Assembly (NCBI GenBank): GCA_013365325.1
Contig: JABVXV010000180.1
Span: forward strand, 1 to 64,000
Direction of reading: 5' to 3'
DNA from: Dipetalonema caudispina
Lineage: Eukaryota > Nematoda > Chromadorea > Rhabditida > Onchocercidae
DNA: 64,000 bases
The position numbers were made by a program, and so were the translations under genes. The notes beneath the pieces were generated by a model. It was not told where the DNA came from. It saw nothing but the letters and a program-made list of their open reading frames with translations, and did not search any database. Positions 14,101-25,589 of the stretch are shown here, piece after piece; the first letter of the stretch is position 1, and every line of letters begins with the position of its first letter.

Positions 14101-17100
14101 TTTCGCAAGTATGATGAACTAAACGATCTTATTGTCGTAGTGATTTTTTGAATTCTAAATAATCTAAGGAACTGTTCTGTGGAAATCTCGAAAGAATTCA
14201 TTCTCAGTTTCCTTTGTCAAGATCGTTGTTTTTAAGTAGAAAAAGATAGCTTTCATGTATCTAATTAATAAATCCAATTTAGATTTGATTTACTTGAATT
14301 TAAGATATGATGCTGGTAAACAATGACATGATTTGTTCCGGACTCTCTTATTCTGAAATATCTCATTGATATAAAGTCCTCATCAGTCTCAATAATTTCA
14401 GGTACATCAGCAAGTTTAACTCTGGTTGATTTGGTCCAGTACATCATAATATGTTCTTGGTCAGTCGCTGACCTATATGTTCAGCAGCATTCAACACCAA
14501 TACTGCTTAGTCAAAACAGCAGCTCAAGCCAATATGATGTTTGTCTTTCCGAAATTAAGTTTCAGGTTTGGGCGGTAACTTTTGTAGATTTCAAGGAAAT
14601 AAAAACATGAGGTTTAGTGTGCAATTGCTTTACACTCAGCATTTCCTTAGTTCTGGTAAATCACAATATTACATAGCGGTACTTCAGTTAAATAGCAGAG
14701 ATTAGGCTCGTAAGTTCAGTTGAAATAGTTTGTTAGTAATATGAGCTGTAAAAGTATTTGTAATTCGAAGGATTATTTTTTGTGTGAGCGGAATAGGAGG
14801 TACAAAAAGAGAAAATACAAATAGGTAATTGAAGTGTTGCAGTTTTTCTTCCTTTTCTCTTTCTTTGATTGATTTATTGATTCACGATTGTTTGCTGCTA
14901 TGGTACTTGTCCTCGTTTATTGTTGTCGTTGTTCATGTTTCCTATTCATCGTTTCCTAGCACTTTACTGCGGTATTCTTTTGATATTCAAATGGCTGTTT
15001 ATGAACTTATGTAAAGAATGATCGCCAAAATATCAGGAGTAAATATCGCAGATGACCTGATAAATTGAACGATACCTAGTAATTTAGCTTATGCCGATCA
15101 TGACGAATTAGTATCGATTGAATGGCGTAAAGTATTGATAATTTATTTCGCAGCCAACATGAATAGGTGAACTAATAGTGAGTACTGATAAGGTGTGCGT
15201 CATGTATCCGAGCAGACTGCGAGCTTTATAGTTGTGTCGTTTTTAAGATGTGTGCATACTATTCCGAAAGTACTAAGTCATCTTTTCTTATATTTCGCTT
15301 TTTTGTTGTGTGGGTTTTGTGTTTGCATGCAATTTTTTTGTCACATTTGATAACGTATTTTCAGCTATTCATCATATCATCGCAGCAGCAAGAAACATTC
15401 ACAACAGGCGAATCCGTACAATTACCTTTGCAGACGGATGCCGTATATTCGAGAGATGCTTCAGCTAAATGTGGTACACAAAAAATAGCTAGATCTACAT
15501 CGACGATACAATCGAGACCATCCAATAAATTTTCTAGTCGTCGCAAGCTTTTCAAACATATGATGTTAAGCAAAACACTCCTTGCTCGAACAGATGGAAG
15601 TGACAAAATAAAGACAATGGAAGCCGTGGCTACAAAAGATAAGCAGGCGTTAGCATGCGAACATTCCTCGTCGCATAATTTAGATCACGAGAAGCATCTA
15701 CAAGTGGAAGCAAAAGTTCGAAATGAAATGGAAAGTGCATCTATACAAAGCAACGAAATCTTAGGAGAGGAAGATTCAGAGGGGAATACAAACTGTTTAA
15801 TCGACAAACTTCGTGTTCAAAGGAATATTTTGGTTCGATCATTGACGACACCTTCATCAACAGCCTCTGATGAACAGTCCAAATCAATGTCGGGGTCGAA
15901 AGTAACATTAGGTAAGGCAATCAGCATGCTATCACATTTTCCGCCTTTTGTTTTAATATGCTCTTGGCGCAAATAAGTAGTCCGCTATTTTAATAAAGTG
16001 GGATGTCTTTTTAAATACAAAATTTAAAAATGGAATATCTTATCAAGTTCAAAAACTGTTCATTTTCATCTGCCTCACTTGCACTCATTTTTAAGTCCAT
16101 AAGCGGGATAAGTAACAGGTTCGAAGTTCGTTATGCTTCGATTCCGTTACTGTGCATATAAAAAATGGAAGGATCGAAGTTGTCTTATGAAAGCTTGCAT
16201 TGACTTTCCTGCAGTGTTATGCGACTATTTTATGGGCTTTGCTTTGCTTGAATAGAACAAGTAGTACCTTATACTGCAAGTATACTTTAAACGAAAGCAA
16301 AATTGACTAGGAGTGGTTCGACATTTTTCAAGGTGGTGAAGCATTCTCAAACGAGAAAGGCTGAGAGTTCTGGATCCAATTATTTTTATGCTTATGTACT
16401 ATTCCGAGTTCTCCTATGTTTGTCATTTATTCGTTTACCGATGTTTTCTTTGGACCACTACTTTTTACTCTTTCACCATAGTACATATGCAACAGTTACT
16501 TTTACAGCTTATAGTAGTAACTGATAGGTTAACTTAAATAATAATAGTAAGCTTAGTTAAGATACATTCTCAAACTTTGCTTTCGAAGCCAAACTATACT
16601 TAACATTTTACATTGGTTCTGGAGATGAACTACTTTTTCGCAAACTAGAATTTAAAAATCTTAGAAGATTTCGTTGCAATTTTTAAAGTTGGTTGTTACG
16701 GTAGCTTCAGTATGGAGTGGATACGAGGCGTAATATGGATTCACCACCAATTCTCGTCAGTAGCAAACCAATATTACGCGGTAATACAGAAAACTCACGT
16801 CTCCGTTTGGATAGACGACCGCAATTGTTAAAGTCGCAGTCTATTATTGATGCAGGCTGTGAAATTAATGGTACTTATTTTTGTTTTCTGACATCCCTTT
16901 TATTCTGTATATTTCTCACATTTTTTAAATGAGTGAAATAGGAAAATGAGAAGTGAAGTGTGTCTTTACGTTAACTTTTTTTATTTGGCTTTGCATCCTT
17001 TTTTTCCCTTCATGTTCACCATAAAGACTATGTTACAACGGCTTGATTTTGATTGGAACTTTGTGGAAAAATCCTCTAGAGATGCTGTGCAAGGTTATAA

Positions 17101-20100
17101 AGAGTCAAGGTTATTTCGATGTATTTAAGCAACTTGCTAGCGCACAGCACTTTTATTAAGGAAATAATACACATTACGTTTAGCTTAAATTGACGTAAAC
17201 AGATCATTACTGTTCAGTCATTAGAGACACTAAATATCTTTCTGATAATGCAGCGAAACCAGACATAATCCTATATGGGATTCCCATCACATGTTGTTGT
17301 TTCGAAGGCTTTAGTTGTTTTAATAGCGTAAAACAGCTCAAGCTTTTAATAACATCTCCCACCGACATTACTTTTTACAGTTGCTTAATTGCTGAAATCG
17401 TCATACATTTTAGAATGAACTTCATATGAGCGCTACTGTTTTGGAAACGTAGATGCTTCCCTGGATAATTCTCAGTGTTTTTTTTTTTTTCTCTTTGAAT
17501 AATATATTCGAGTACTGATTCTTCTTTTTAGTGTAGAATTCTTTTGAAAAAATTCAAGAACTAAAAATATTCATTTAAATATATCTTGCAACAGTTAGAC
17601 AAAAGGATTAATTTTGGACGAGTAATACAAAATAATTACTGAAATCTAATTATTATGAATTAGTTGTGAACAGGATTTTTTATGTGAAATCAGATCTTTA
17701 TTTTGAAATAAGTCCTAATTGTGAGATTTAATACCAAAGTATTAATGCACATGGTAGTAATATAAACGAGTGCAGTCGAGATGAGGTAAGAAGATTGTGA
17801 GTGTGGAAGATTGGATATGTCCGTGTTTTTTTCTTTTTATATCCTCATAAATTTGATCATTTCCAAGTTCTAATTCAAGTCCGTAACTTCGAAAGAAGCT
17901 GGGGGCTTTCGAGATTTACTTTTGGGTAAAAAAATTGCCTGAGCAGCTGAGGCATAGGGCAGAGAAAAATAGGTCGAAGTAGAACTGTGATGACTGATGT
18001 CTTGTATTCCTCACTTTTATTTTTCTTTCCATTTTTGGTTTCTGGCTTTCGATATTGCGCAAAACTTCTATACTTGGGTTGTTTTCATGTCGAGTGATTT
18101 TGATTTTATTCTTGATTTAAATAGAATATTTCAAGTTAATTAGGCTGGATACTTCAACAAAACTTGCTTGAAATCAGGTTAATGGATTTTTTTTTGCACA
18201 GATTCATATTTGAAAATAAGGTTCAGAGAATTTCAGATTCATCAGCAACAAAGGCAAGTTCGGCAGATGAAAGTCCATCAAGCGCCAGCAAGATGATCTT
18301 TTCGGACAGTGTGACGTCGTTAACATTTATCCAATCATTTGTCAAAAAAAAAGGTTAGTTTTAGCGTGACAGTGTTAAATCGGATGTTATGTTCTTTAGC
18401 ATATCTGGGGATTACTTATAATTGCCAACGCTACTTGATCAGTCTTTATCTCGTAGAAATTTAAGAATTCCACGATTATGTTTTCAGTGAGGAATCTATA
18501 TATGCTTTGAAGAATCTATATCGATCATTAAAACAATATTTGCAATTTTAAATTTTGAGGAGTTTCAGTATTTTTTCTTTTTCATTTCTTCTGAAAACTT
18601 CAGATCCTCGAGCATATCTGTGCCTTTGGGTTGGTACTTCTGCAAGCACTTGTATCATATATCATTTACTGCTTCCGGCGGATCGTCTAAACTCAACAGT
18701 CTCCGTGGCTCATAGTGGTTAGTTTTTGTTTCTGTCAGTTTCTGTGAAATATTTTGTAAGACTTTAATATTCGGCCAAATATTTGTTTTGATTACATCAA
18801 TTGTTGATTGTCAGGATTGCTTGAAATCTTGCGTAGTCTAATCCATATTGAATTTTATTTGTTCAGTTCAGGAACAATGCCTGCAACTTGTGAAATACAC
18901 CAACCTATTAAAAAGTGAGTAAAACTAATTTCCATTAATCTTCTGGGATGTTTTTTTCAGGTTCAGTTGTTCAGACGCGAGGACGTATGCTATACACAAC
19001 GTTGATGGATCGAAATTTTTGTTTATTAGAGGGTGCAACGGAAAGTTATCATGAAAAGGTGATTACGAAACCCAAAGTCAGTTCTAAATATGTGTAATGC
19101 ATTCAGTTTTAAATGTGTGTAATCATGGTTATTTCCAAAGTTTTTGTAAGCATTAGAAACTAACAAATTTTCCCAGAAATCTGACTAACAGGGAACTTTA
19201 GTTTCATAGTTTCCCCAAGTGGAATGATTCGAAGATTTTAAGTCATTCATTCGCATTTGGAATTGCTAACCTGCCTTACCGATAAGTATGAATAATTGAA
19301 CTGTTTTTTGCAGGAAGGTGATCGAAATCATTCAGAAGAAAACAATTTTCCAAATAAAGTTCTTACAAAACTGAGTCTTTCACCGACGTGTTCAAACGCT
19401 GCAGAACACTCTCGAGAGGATGACTTTTTACAGGTAAATGATAATCGGTGATTTTCTTTCTGATATTCGAAATTTTGCTATTCAATTACTGATAGTTGAA
19501 TATTTGATTCGCTTTTACTGTCACACATTTATGCAGAATAGTTCCCATAAAAATCGAAGGTTCACATTTTATATTCTTGTCTTGTTGCTTGTAAAGTAGC
19601 CTTTGTTAATTTTAATTTAATTGTCATTTCAGTTTGCTGTTTTGGTTTCTGAGGATGAAGTACATACCATTGCATTACCAAATTTCATTTCACTGTTTTT
19701 ACACCGTCCAGAATTCCCATTCGTTAAGGTTAGTTTTCCGGCACACTCGAAAATATTAAAGTTCCTAGGATTCTTTCCTCATAAAACCTCGCTTAAAAGT
19801 ATTAACTCATTGAGGGAATAGAAAAAATAGTGTCAACGCATAACGGAAATGTTTCCTGAAGGCTACAATCAAAACTACTTACTAGTCAGCTGAGGTCAAG
19901 CCATCCGCGTGCTTAACAAACCAGCAACTGATCTGATTAGAGATTCAAGAGCGCGGCCATTATACTGATGTTTGGGCTTTATCACAGATTATGCAACATG
20001 GAGCGATTGAACATTTCGATATTTACACATTTGTGAAAAATGTTCACTAGATCTCATCAGTATCTTTCAGGCACGAGCAACACACGTCCATGGCTATCCC

Positions 20101-21981
20101 GTGCTAATGTTATTAAATGGTGCGGGACAAATTGTAATACTAAGCCTTCCGAGTTTAAGGCTTCTTCTTTGCTCAAATCTCTTTCGACATTCCGTTGATT
20201 ATGATGACCCGTAAATTTTTTTCTAATATTATTTGTTACAAAACTAGTAATTTCAATCGCATGAAGCATGGAAGGGTAACTGGCGGGAATCAGAATCGCC
20301 TGCATTTGTTGCTGCTTTGAGACAGTAGTGATGTTCAGGGAGACAGAAAAGTGAAGGATGATGTAATTTTTTTCAAAATTATCTGAAATTATGCAAATTT
20401 CACTCTCTGTGATTCATAGATTACTTTACAGTTCAATAGAGATAGTTAAAAAGGGAATTATTTTGAAATGTTTTTGTAGTTTTGGTCCTGTTTCAGCATG
20501 TGTTTCAAGACATCCTTTACGGAACATGGATTGGGTATGTATGCGATAACACCATCAGAGGTAAGCGACCAGTTCAAATGACTAATGATAGTCGTTGTTT
20601 GATTATTGCCGATAGTCGATATTTGTAGGAAATATCGAGTATTATTCGAACATGGGAAGGCTTTACCTTTCCTTACGTTTTTTCTTTTCAATTTCGAAGG
20701 AAATCGTTCTAATATTTAGTCGAGTTGAAACTTAAAGGAAGAGGAAGAGAAAAGGAGGAGTAGGTTGAAGACGAAAGTAAAAGTAAGTGAGCCAATCCAA
20801 CACATCTGTGATCGTTATGCATACAATTCTCTATAGAGTGGCTAAATTTAAGATATGTTTTAGATAAATTCCCCTCTGTTCTTTGCAGAAGATGAAAGGT
20901 TGTCTTTTGTAATCGAATTCGTAATGTAATCTGTATTTTTGAAGTTTTTCAGATCCAGAAATTTACGGTTTGCTCCGAATTAGCAAGTCAAGTGCAGGAA
21001 TCAGCTGGCGAGTTATTTGTGCCTATTGATATGCCTGAGCCGCCCAAAAGCTCATTCCTAAAGGGAATGTCAACTTTATTTGCCAGTCAGAAAGATAGCT
21101 TCGATTTGGATGCTATATGTAATTCCCAGTCTTTTACTGTATTCTCTTCTCATTTCCTGATTTCGTACTGTGTTTTCTGATTTACTTAGTTCCTCTAGTC
21201 ACTTAACTTGGATGTCTTGAAATCTCAAAAAATTTCAGTTCTTGACAAAAATTCCAACTCGGTGCCCGGCAGCAGTATGCGTTCTATTGCAAAAACAATA
21301 CCTGGTCCATCAAGTATGGAGCAAGCTACATCACGGGGAGTATCGGCAGGTCAAGCTGCAAATATGGCTTTGCAGGTAAGTATTTTATTATCATAAGTTA
21401 AATTATGAAGCCACGGAAATTATTCCAGAGGCTTTCCGGAAAAGGCTGTTTTTTACTTTGTTTAATAACCTCGAATAATCTAGTTTAAAGCATTCTCCTT
21501 CGATCTTCGCAAAAAATTTCTGAAACTGTAAACGTATGAAGAGCTATCTTCTTTTATCTTTCATTGTTTTGCAGATGAAATAGAATATTTCTCACACAAA
21601 ATGATTTCCCAGAGACCTGATGATGCTGATAGCTATAACAATTGGAGAGTAAAATATAGGTTTAGATAGATTGACTGTATAAGTCATTGGCAACCTATTC
21701 TACAAAAAATTAAACGAGGCTGATTGAATGCTTCCATCGTCAGCTCTTTTTAGTGGTCTGTATTTTCCGGTTTCGGACACTATTCACTAATTGATTGATG
21801 GTAGCTATTTTGATTATATATCTGCAGTATTCTGAGTTTTCAGGCCTTACATGAGCGTACCGAAAAGCTGAATGTAACTGTAGATGCAACAGAACGACTT
21901 AAAGAAAGTGCAATGACCCTTTCACAACGAACGGGAAAGCTAGTAGAAAAGTACGAAAAGAAAAAATGGTACAATTTCTAG
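8144..21981 (+). CDS. tom-1: Tomosyn (syntaxin-binding protein 5 family), 26 exons
   Basis: Tomosyn binds syntaxin/SNAP-25 and restrains vesicle priming at the presynaptic membrane. Exons: 8144-8257, 8982-9161, 9975-10034, 10275-10450, 11183-11303, 11409-11582, 11738-11789, 11873-12074, 12395-12542, 12623-12690, 13003-13240, 13444-13650, 13745-13841, 14402-14565, 15365-15901, 16711-16870, 18237-18353, 18604-18717, 18961-19058, 19314-19433, 19633-19728, 20071-20210, 20497-20560, 20953-21118, 21239-21375, 21844-21981. Joined length is 3,888 bases (1,295 residues plus stop), close to other animal tomosyns of about 1,100-1,200. Family landmarks include VVRHGFPDDPRC and LGTERGNVYFVNIATF, WNKAID, NPMDIHESRVRC, HEDGSIKFWQAS, LKVRGGLVRRLAGYQ, ITPSEIQKFTVCSE, and the terminal KKKWYNF. 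All joins are in phase; the exon 15 to 16 join needs a weaker GTAACA donor at 15902 because the better GTAAGG at 15912 breaks frame. Introns are 80-1,400 bases. The start ATG gives MDRAKKRLASALDGF, typical of nematode tomosyn. Identity is very secure; some exon edges are not. Confidence 0.93.
8982..13240 (+). other. tom-1: Tomosyn N-terminal WD40/LLGL-like region
   Basis: Exons 2-11 encode the first beta-propeller region. Repeated WD-like endings are visible: LIHLWNFRQK, GSIVLWNLQTK, GSLLIWNIRKP, DGSIKFWQAS. The SGG-SPSLTIM block spanning exons 7-8 (with extra residues GMSQEDGIS between) and LELDHPLITF are shared with the lethal giant larvae/tomosyn family. In known tomosyns this part helps SNARE complex oligomerisation and synaptotagmin contact; that function is inherited from the family, not shown here. 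Confidence 0.85.
9514..9558. repeat. Perfect 20-bp inverted repeat (hairpin) in tomosyn intron 2
   Basis: Left arm 9514-9533, loop TATTT at 9534-9538, right arm 9539-9558, with no mismatch. It lies inside the intron between exons ending at 9161 and starting at 9975. The short loop is atypical of a microRNA precursor. Confidence 0.9.
13444..18353 (+). other. tom-1: Tomosyn variable linker, including long exon 15
   Basis: Exons 12-17. Exon 12 starts Ser-rich (SVESNSSDTSEGS) and ends with the conserved PLKVRGG..RR..GYQ block; exons 13-14 continue the second propeller. Exon 15 (15365-15901, 179 codons) is the largest exon, hydrophilic, rich in Ser, Lys and Glu, with no recognised domain. Exon 16 (LDRRPQLLKSQSIIDAGCE) and exon 17 (SSATKASSADESPSSASK) extend the linker. 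This corresponds to the hypervariable, alternatively spliced loop of other tomosyns. Alternative splicing here is plausible given the phase problem around 15901-16711. Confidence 0.65.
16112..16150. repeat. Imperfect 15-bp hairpin in tomosyn intron 15
   Basis: Arms 16112-16126 and 16136-16150 around a 9-base loop, with 12 Watson-Crick pairs, one G-T pair and two mismatches. Located in the intron between exons 15 and 16. Confidence 0.6.
21844..21981 (+). other. tom-1: Tomosyn C-terminal R-SNARE exon
   Basis: Last exon, 45 residues plus TAG. It starts ALHERTEKLNVTVDATERL and ends YEKKKWYNF. The HERTEKL heptad aligns with the LERDQKL layer of VAMP, putting the zero-layer arginine of R-SNAREs at HER. 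Tomosyn lacks a membrane anchor, and none follows here. This helix competes with synaptobrevin for syntaxin/SNAP-25 in known tomosyns. Confidence 0.9.
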
Positions 21982-24338
21982 ATATTTCAATTTAAGGCTT
22001 CTCGATGTTCAGTGTTGATCATTGTTCAAAACTAGTCATTTTGGTAGTTTCTACCATTACTTCGTCCGACATGATTTCATTTTTTGTGAAATATTTCTTT
22101 TCATGGATTTCCGTATTCAATTTGATACTTTTCTTTTCTGTTTCCAATTACAGGGTTCTTTTTTCTTGCTTTAATCATAATTAGATTTTTCTCTTTCGGG
22201 ATATATAATGCTGCCGGTGTTTCAGCTTATAACATTCTGTAATCCGCTACTTTGAATTTGCCGCTTTCACTTAATTTCATGCAGACAGAAATGTTAAAAG
22301 TGAATAATCCACATATTCGGTGGTCTCTACATTATTTCTTTTCCACTCTCCAAATATTTAATTTTAATTTGAGTTCTTTATTTTCCCGAAAATTTTGTGG
22401 AAATTCCTATAGCAATCTATTTATTGTATACTCTTACGTTTAGAATTTTTCATTTCATTTGATTCAGTAGTTTTCGCTAGCACTACTGTTTCCCATACAA
22501 GACGTTGTATTTTTCTATTATCCTTAGTAGATACACTTCGCAATTTCCAATATAAATTATTCTCTAAAGATTAGGTCATAATCAAGCATCAACTTTATCT
22601 CAGGCGGCAGGTCTTTTAATAAAATTGTATTCTGTCATTCAAAGAGGAAATTGCATCACTCGAAAAATCGAATTGAAGTTTATCCAGAAATGTTCTTTTC
22701 TTTTTTTGTTCGGATAGCCCGATCAGAAATCCCAAAATCTGGGTATTTCCCGATATATTGGGAGAACTTTTTCTTTCTTGGCGATCATTCCGAACAAAAA
22801 TAGTCTCGGTTAAAACAATTTTGTTGTGAAATGAATTGAACTGTTTGTGGTTGGAATTAGAATAGGATGGAATTTTTTTTATGAAAGTAAGTGGTGTAAG
22901 ACGATGATATTGAGGTTGAAAAAAAAATACGGAATTGAAAATTAAGTTCGAAACCAGATAATTCAAAACATATTTCTAAAATTTACTAGACCATGATACT
23001 TTGCAGGATATGACAATGCAATTTAGTGAAATGGAAGTGAGTATGGACAGGGAATGTGGGGGTGGAAATGAGTTAGAATAAATTAGGTTATCAATTTCGT
23101 ATCGATAAATTTCCTCATTGATTGAGTCGTAGTCTTCGCTAAATCTGATATTTAATAGTTAAAGGTTGTAAGTAGTTCATGTGATAAATCCTTGTAAATT
23201 GTATTCAACGTGGTTGTGTTTGATTTTATACTCAACTCTCTCCATTTTTTTTTTTTTTTTTTTGAGACTATTGTGAATAAACAATTTTCTCCTGACAAAT
23301 ATTTGATACATAAGTTGCTATCAATGGCTGAAAATGTTACCTATGATGTTTTTTAACATGGTCTAACTGCTGCATCATTTACTTTCTTACAAATCACTTT
23401 AGTTTTCAATGTGACCTATAGCATGTGATGAAACAATAATACATCATATGTGATTTTTGAGACATAAAGTAGTTTACATGTGTTTTTCGTAATAACTGCT
23501 TTAATTTAAAGAAAAAAGAAAAAAATTGGGAGACAATAAAGTTTATGAAATGTGGCTTGACAAGAGTCCACGTGCCTAACTTTTTCTTGACAACTAATTT
23601 ATTTTGAAATACAAACTTTGTTATTTACACATTTCAACTCTTCACCTTATATCTTTAGTTTTGGGTATATTCTATAGTATTTCACATAAAGCACATAACT
23701 CCACATAATTTAAGGCTTGAGTATATTGAACTTTTTGCCCTGAAATGCTTGATCTGTAAAATGTCACTCAAATATGATTTCCATATTTTTAGTTTGAATT
23801 AATATTACTATTTGCTGAATCAGTCGCCGTAGGCTAATCGCGTTGGTAGTGAGTGGTTGGAGACGTTAGCTTTTCACACAGTGTATGGTCAGAGTAGCAC
23901 AAAGAGTGTTTGGTTTATTTCAATGGTTTGGGTTAGAAAGGTAGTCGTGGGTGGGGAAATCTGGATAGTTTGCGGGGAAGAAATCGGGAGATTGTTAAAG
24001 GACCGGGTTTTTCCACATAGAGATGAGAGATTAGCGCCTACTTCCTCATAATTGGCAAGGTCAAGACAGTTTGTTTTGTTAGTTTTCCAGAAGTACGTCA
24101 TCATTGATGCTTCGAAATTGCCCTATTATTGCCATTTTTAGTTCACGGCATGTCATATGGAATTTTGCGGAAAATGAAAAATGGAAGATTTTGCTTGAAC
24201 ATGACTATTGTATGATATATTGTAAGCAAACCTTTCGTCAGGTTGCGCAAATATTTTGAGTAATGTCCTAGTTTCGCTACCTTCTGATGTAGTTTCATGT
24301 TTTGTTGGTAAGCAGATGATAAGTAACTTTTCTTGCTA
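21982..24338. other. Tomosyn 3' region and intergenic space before rpl-14
   Basis: No further exon was identified. A 116-codon minus-strand frame (22616-22966) has AT-rich, Phe/Asn/Ser-rich composition and no homology I can recognise. A poly-T run lies at 23246-23263. The segment about 23822-24060 is noticeably less AT-rich, with several CG dinucleotides, and may be the rpl-14 promoter, as expected for a highly expressed ribosomal protein gene (inference). Confidence 0.5.
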
Positions 24339-24351
24339 AGGTTAATCAAAG
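24331..24351 (+). promoter_or_regulatory. rpl-14: Probable trans-splice acceptor and short leader of rpl-14
   Basis: TTTTCTTGCTAAG ends at 24340, leaving an 11-base leader before the ATG at 24352. A leader this short is typical of nematode mRNAs carrying a spliced leader. The acceptor ends AAG rather than CAG, so it is not certain. Confidence 0.45.
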
Positions 24352-25589
24352 ATGGTGTACAAACGAATGGTGGAAATAGGCCGCGTGGTCTTTGTTGCCA
24401 AAGGTGATGGTGATGGAAAATTGGCAACTATTGTTGATGTTGTTGATGGAAATAGAGTTAGTTTTATTTTTATTTTTGATATCTTTTGCTCTACAACTAG
24501 CATAATCCATATCGTAAATACATGCCCTCCGTGTCATTTGGCTATCACTGATCCCTTCTTATCGTTGCGGAGCACATATTTATCACTATTACTGACTAAT
24601 GTCATTAATTCACATGATATATTGAAATTGAATTTAAAAAAGGTTTTCCTTTTTAAATGCAGTTTTTAATCCTCGGAGGACCAGGAATTATGAAATAGAT
24701 TAAGAAGTTAAGTCAAAGTTTCAAGGAGAGAATAATGCTACGATGTTTTATGTTTTGCGAATTTTCAGGCCCTGATTGATGGACCATCTACAGGAGTGAA
24801 ACGTTCGGTACGTAATTTTAAAGACCTTCATTTGACGAAATTTCGTGTACCACTGAGACACGGAATGCGTACAAAAAATGTCAAAAAGGCATTTGATGAA
24901 GCGAAAATCAACGAGAAATGGGCAGAAACTTTATGGGCGCAAAAGCTTGCTAAAAAGGAAACTGTAAGTGTTGTTTATTCATGGTTATCATTTTTGCTAA
25001 TGATTAGTTGTAATATCTAGCACCGTTATATGCAAAAATTGATCGACAACCTGTCTTTGAGTAGAAAAAGAGTGGCACATCAGCTACTTTTTTCCAAGTG
25101 ATATAGGTTTACTATTTGTTTTCTGAGGATTAAGTATCAGCAAACTACTACGCGGTGAAAAATGATTTTGTTTGAGGTGTCAATTATTACTTTACATTTG
25201 ACGGTATAGATTTCAGATTATTACTACGTAAAAAGGTAATTTGTGGAAAACTTTATTCCATATAAGTTAGTTAATATTGGAAGTTGGAAAGATTGGAAAA
25301 AAAAAAAATCACTTCAAGTATGGGTCCCAATTGTCCACTATTACCTTAGCCTTCTTTCCCACACCAGTTCCAGGGCATTCTTCATTCTAGCACAGTTTTT
25401 GGGTTAGAAGTAAAAGATGACTTTTGACACTGTAAACGTCGAGTTCTGTTTTTTTAGAAAGCAAAGATGACCGATTTTGATCGGTTCAAATTGATGCGTG
25501 CCAAGCAGCTACGAAATAGGTTGGTGCGTTTACAGGTGGCCAAATTGCGCAAGACGAGAAAAACCGAGAAGTTGGCTAAAGGGAAATAA
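24352..25589 (+). CDS. rpl-14: 60S ribosomal protein L14 (eL14), 3 exons
   Basis: Structural protein of the large ribosomal subunit. Exons 24352-24456, 24769-24963 and 25458-25589, all phase 0, give 143 residues plus TAA. The protein starts [15 protein letters not shown], followed by [14 protein letters not shown] and [17 protein letters not shown] (KOW-like part of the eL14 fold), then [18 protein letters not shown] and the highly conserved [16 protein letters not shown]. It stops soon after the L14e domain without the long Ala/Lys tail of mammals, as in other nematodes. AATAAA at 25585-25590 overlaps the stop codon, so the 3' untranslated region should be very short. Convergent with the LETMD1-like gene. 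Confidence 0.96.

Noticed and set aside
20229..20274. Possible extra tomosyn exon between exons 22 and 23
   Set aside because: It has AG and GT edges, but exon 22 joins exon 23 in phase without it and its inclusion breaks the frame before the conserved ITPSEIQ block.
22616..22966. 116-codon minus-strand frame after tomosyn
   Set aside because: AT-rich Asn/Phe/Ser composition, no acceptor before the ATG, no homology recognised.
23857..24104. Overlapping plus and minus frames before rpl-14
   Set aside because: Open on both strands in a promoter-like segment; no protein family features.
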